The position numbers were made by a program, and so were the translations under genes. Below, piece by piece: positions 4,336 through 5,033 of a DNA stretch of 5,033 nt. The notes beneath the pieces were generated by a model. That model searched no databases, had not been told where the DNA came from, and worked only from the letters and a program-made list of their open reading frames with translations. The stretch is from Pseudomonadota bacterium (GTDB taxonomy: Bacteria > Myxococcota > Polyangia > GCA-2747355 > JACKDQ01): NCBI GenBank assembly GCA_030591195.1, contig JAUVBO010000354.1:1-5033 (forward strand), in the 5' to 3' direction. Each line of letters opens with the position of its first letter. Position 1 is the stretch's first letter.

Positions 4336-5033
4336 ATGGAAGAAGCGTTGGGACAGATTCAGGTGGACCGGCTCGTGTCGGTGCTCGTCTGGAGCGTCGT
4401 GGCGGCCGGCTCGCTGCTGCTGTTTTACTTCATCATCCGCAGCTTCCTCTACATCTGCCGGCCGAACGAGCTGCTGGTCTTTTCCGGCAAGAAGTACCGC
4501 AACGCCGACGGGACGATGGTCGGTAGCCGGGTCGAGTTCTCTGGCCGCCACTGGCGGACGCCGATCTTCGAGAAGGTCGACAAGATGGACCTGACCTTGA
4601 TCCCGATCGAGATCCTCACCACCGGGGCCTACTCCAAGGGAGGCATCCCGCTCACGGTGCGGGCGATCGCCAACGTCAAGGTCTCCTCCGACCGCGCCTT
4701 CGTCCGCAACGCCATCGAGCGCTTCCTCGGCCGCGGCCGCGAGGAGCTGCACTCGGTGGCGGGCGAGACCCTCGAGGGCTCGCTGCGCGGGGTGCTCGCG
4801 ACGTTGACCCCTGAGGAGGTCAACGAGGACCGGCTGAAGTTCGCCGATAGCCTCAGCGAGGACGTCAAGGACGACTTCGAGAAGCTCGGCCTGCAGCTCG
4901 ACACGCTCAAGGTCCAGCACGTCACCGACGACAAGCAGTACCTCGAGAGCATCGGCCGACAACGCATCGCGAAAGCACAAAGTGCCGCCGAGATCGCCGA
5001 GTCCAACGCCCAGCGCGAGGCGAACCAGGCAGC
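4336..5033 (+). CDS. Flotillin-like SPFH domain protein (YqiK type), N-terminal part
   Basis: Frame 1 is open from this ATG to the window end; 232 residues are visible of the 450-550 typical for flotillins. One membrane helix (about 12-38, VSVLVWSVVAAGSLLLFYFII) precedes CRPNELLVFSGKKY (41-54), the usual entry to the SPFH/band-7 domain. The domain runs to about residue 205: FSGRHWRTPIFEKVDKMDLTLIPIEI, then SKGGIPLTVRAIANVKV, then HSVAGETLEGSLRGVLATLTPEEVNEDR. YLESIGRQRIAKAQSAAEIAES (202-223) opens the long coiled-coil region that drives oligomerisation. Flotillins assemble into membrane microdomains that scaffold other proteins and influence fluidity. The 35-bp gap after the NfeD-like gene and lack of a separate promoter indicate one operon, the same order as E. 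coli yqiJ-yqiK. Family assignment is firm; the exact subfamily and C-terminus cannot be judged here. Confidence 0.92.
   Translation, partial: MEEALGQIQVDRLVSVLVWSVVAAGSLLLFYFIIRSFLYICRPNELLVFSGKKYRNADGTMVGSRVEFSGRHWRTPIFEKVDKMDLTLIPIEILTTGAYSKGGIPLTVRAIANVKVSSDRAFVRNAIERFLGRGREELHSVAGETLEGSLRGVLATLTPEEVNEDRLKFADSLSEDVKDDFEKLGLQLDTLKVQHVTDDKQYLESIGRQRIAKAQSAAEIAESNAQREANQA

Overview
This is a GC-rich window from an unidentified Gram-negative bacterium. All genes that can be supported lie on the + strand. High G/C at third codon positions, an ECF sigma factor paired with a zinc-finger anti-sigma carrying a long low-complexity tail, and an Asp-rich NfeD-like/flotillin pair would suit Myxococcota or a related deltaproteobacterial lineage. 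That assignment is inference from style; there is no marker gene to settle it.

Left part (1-826): the 3' end of rsmA (ksgA), the 16S rRNA adenine dimethyltransferase, overlaps by 11 bp a small DUF2085 membrane protein. Positions 827-1137 hold no gene I can support. Middle part (1138-3308): an ECF sigma-70 family factor is followed, after a 134-bp spacer containing a strong two-part hairpin, by a membrane-anchored zinc-finger anti-sigma protein. The anti-sigma has an unusually long Ala/Pro/Arg/Lys-rich extracytoplasmic region with a TPR-like segment and a very basic C-terminus. Together they look like a sigma/anti-sigma switch responding to an envelope signal.

Right part (3301-5033): the anti-sigma stop codon lies in the first of four 15-bp tandem repeats. 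After a GC-rich inverted repeat comes a close match to a sigma-54 (-24/-12) promoter at 3442-3458 with exact GG-N10-GC spacing. It points to an operon of a three-TM NfeD-like OB-fold protein, with a striking Asp-Val/Asp-Ala repeat, and a flotillin (SPFH) protein that runs off the window. NfeD-like and flotillin proteins are known partners in membrane-microdomain organisation (compare E. coli YqiJ/YqiK).

The window therefore places two alternative-sigma control points side by side, both tied to the cell envelope. No mobile element, CRISPR array, tRNA or rRNA is visible. No wholly new system can be claimed. The most interesting items are the sigma-54 promoter with its upstream repeats, the Asp-Val tract, the hairpin ahead of the anti-sigma gene and the histone-like tail of the anti-sigma.
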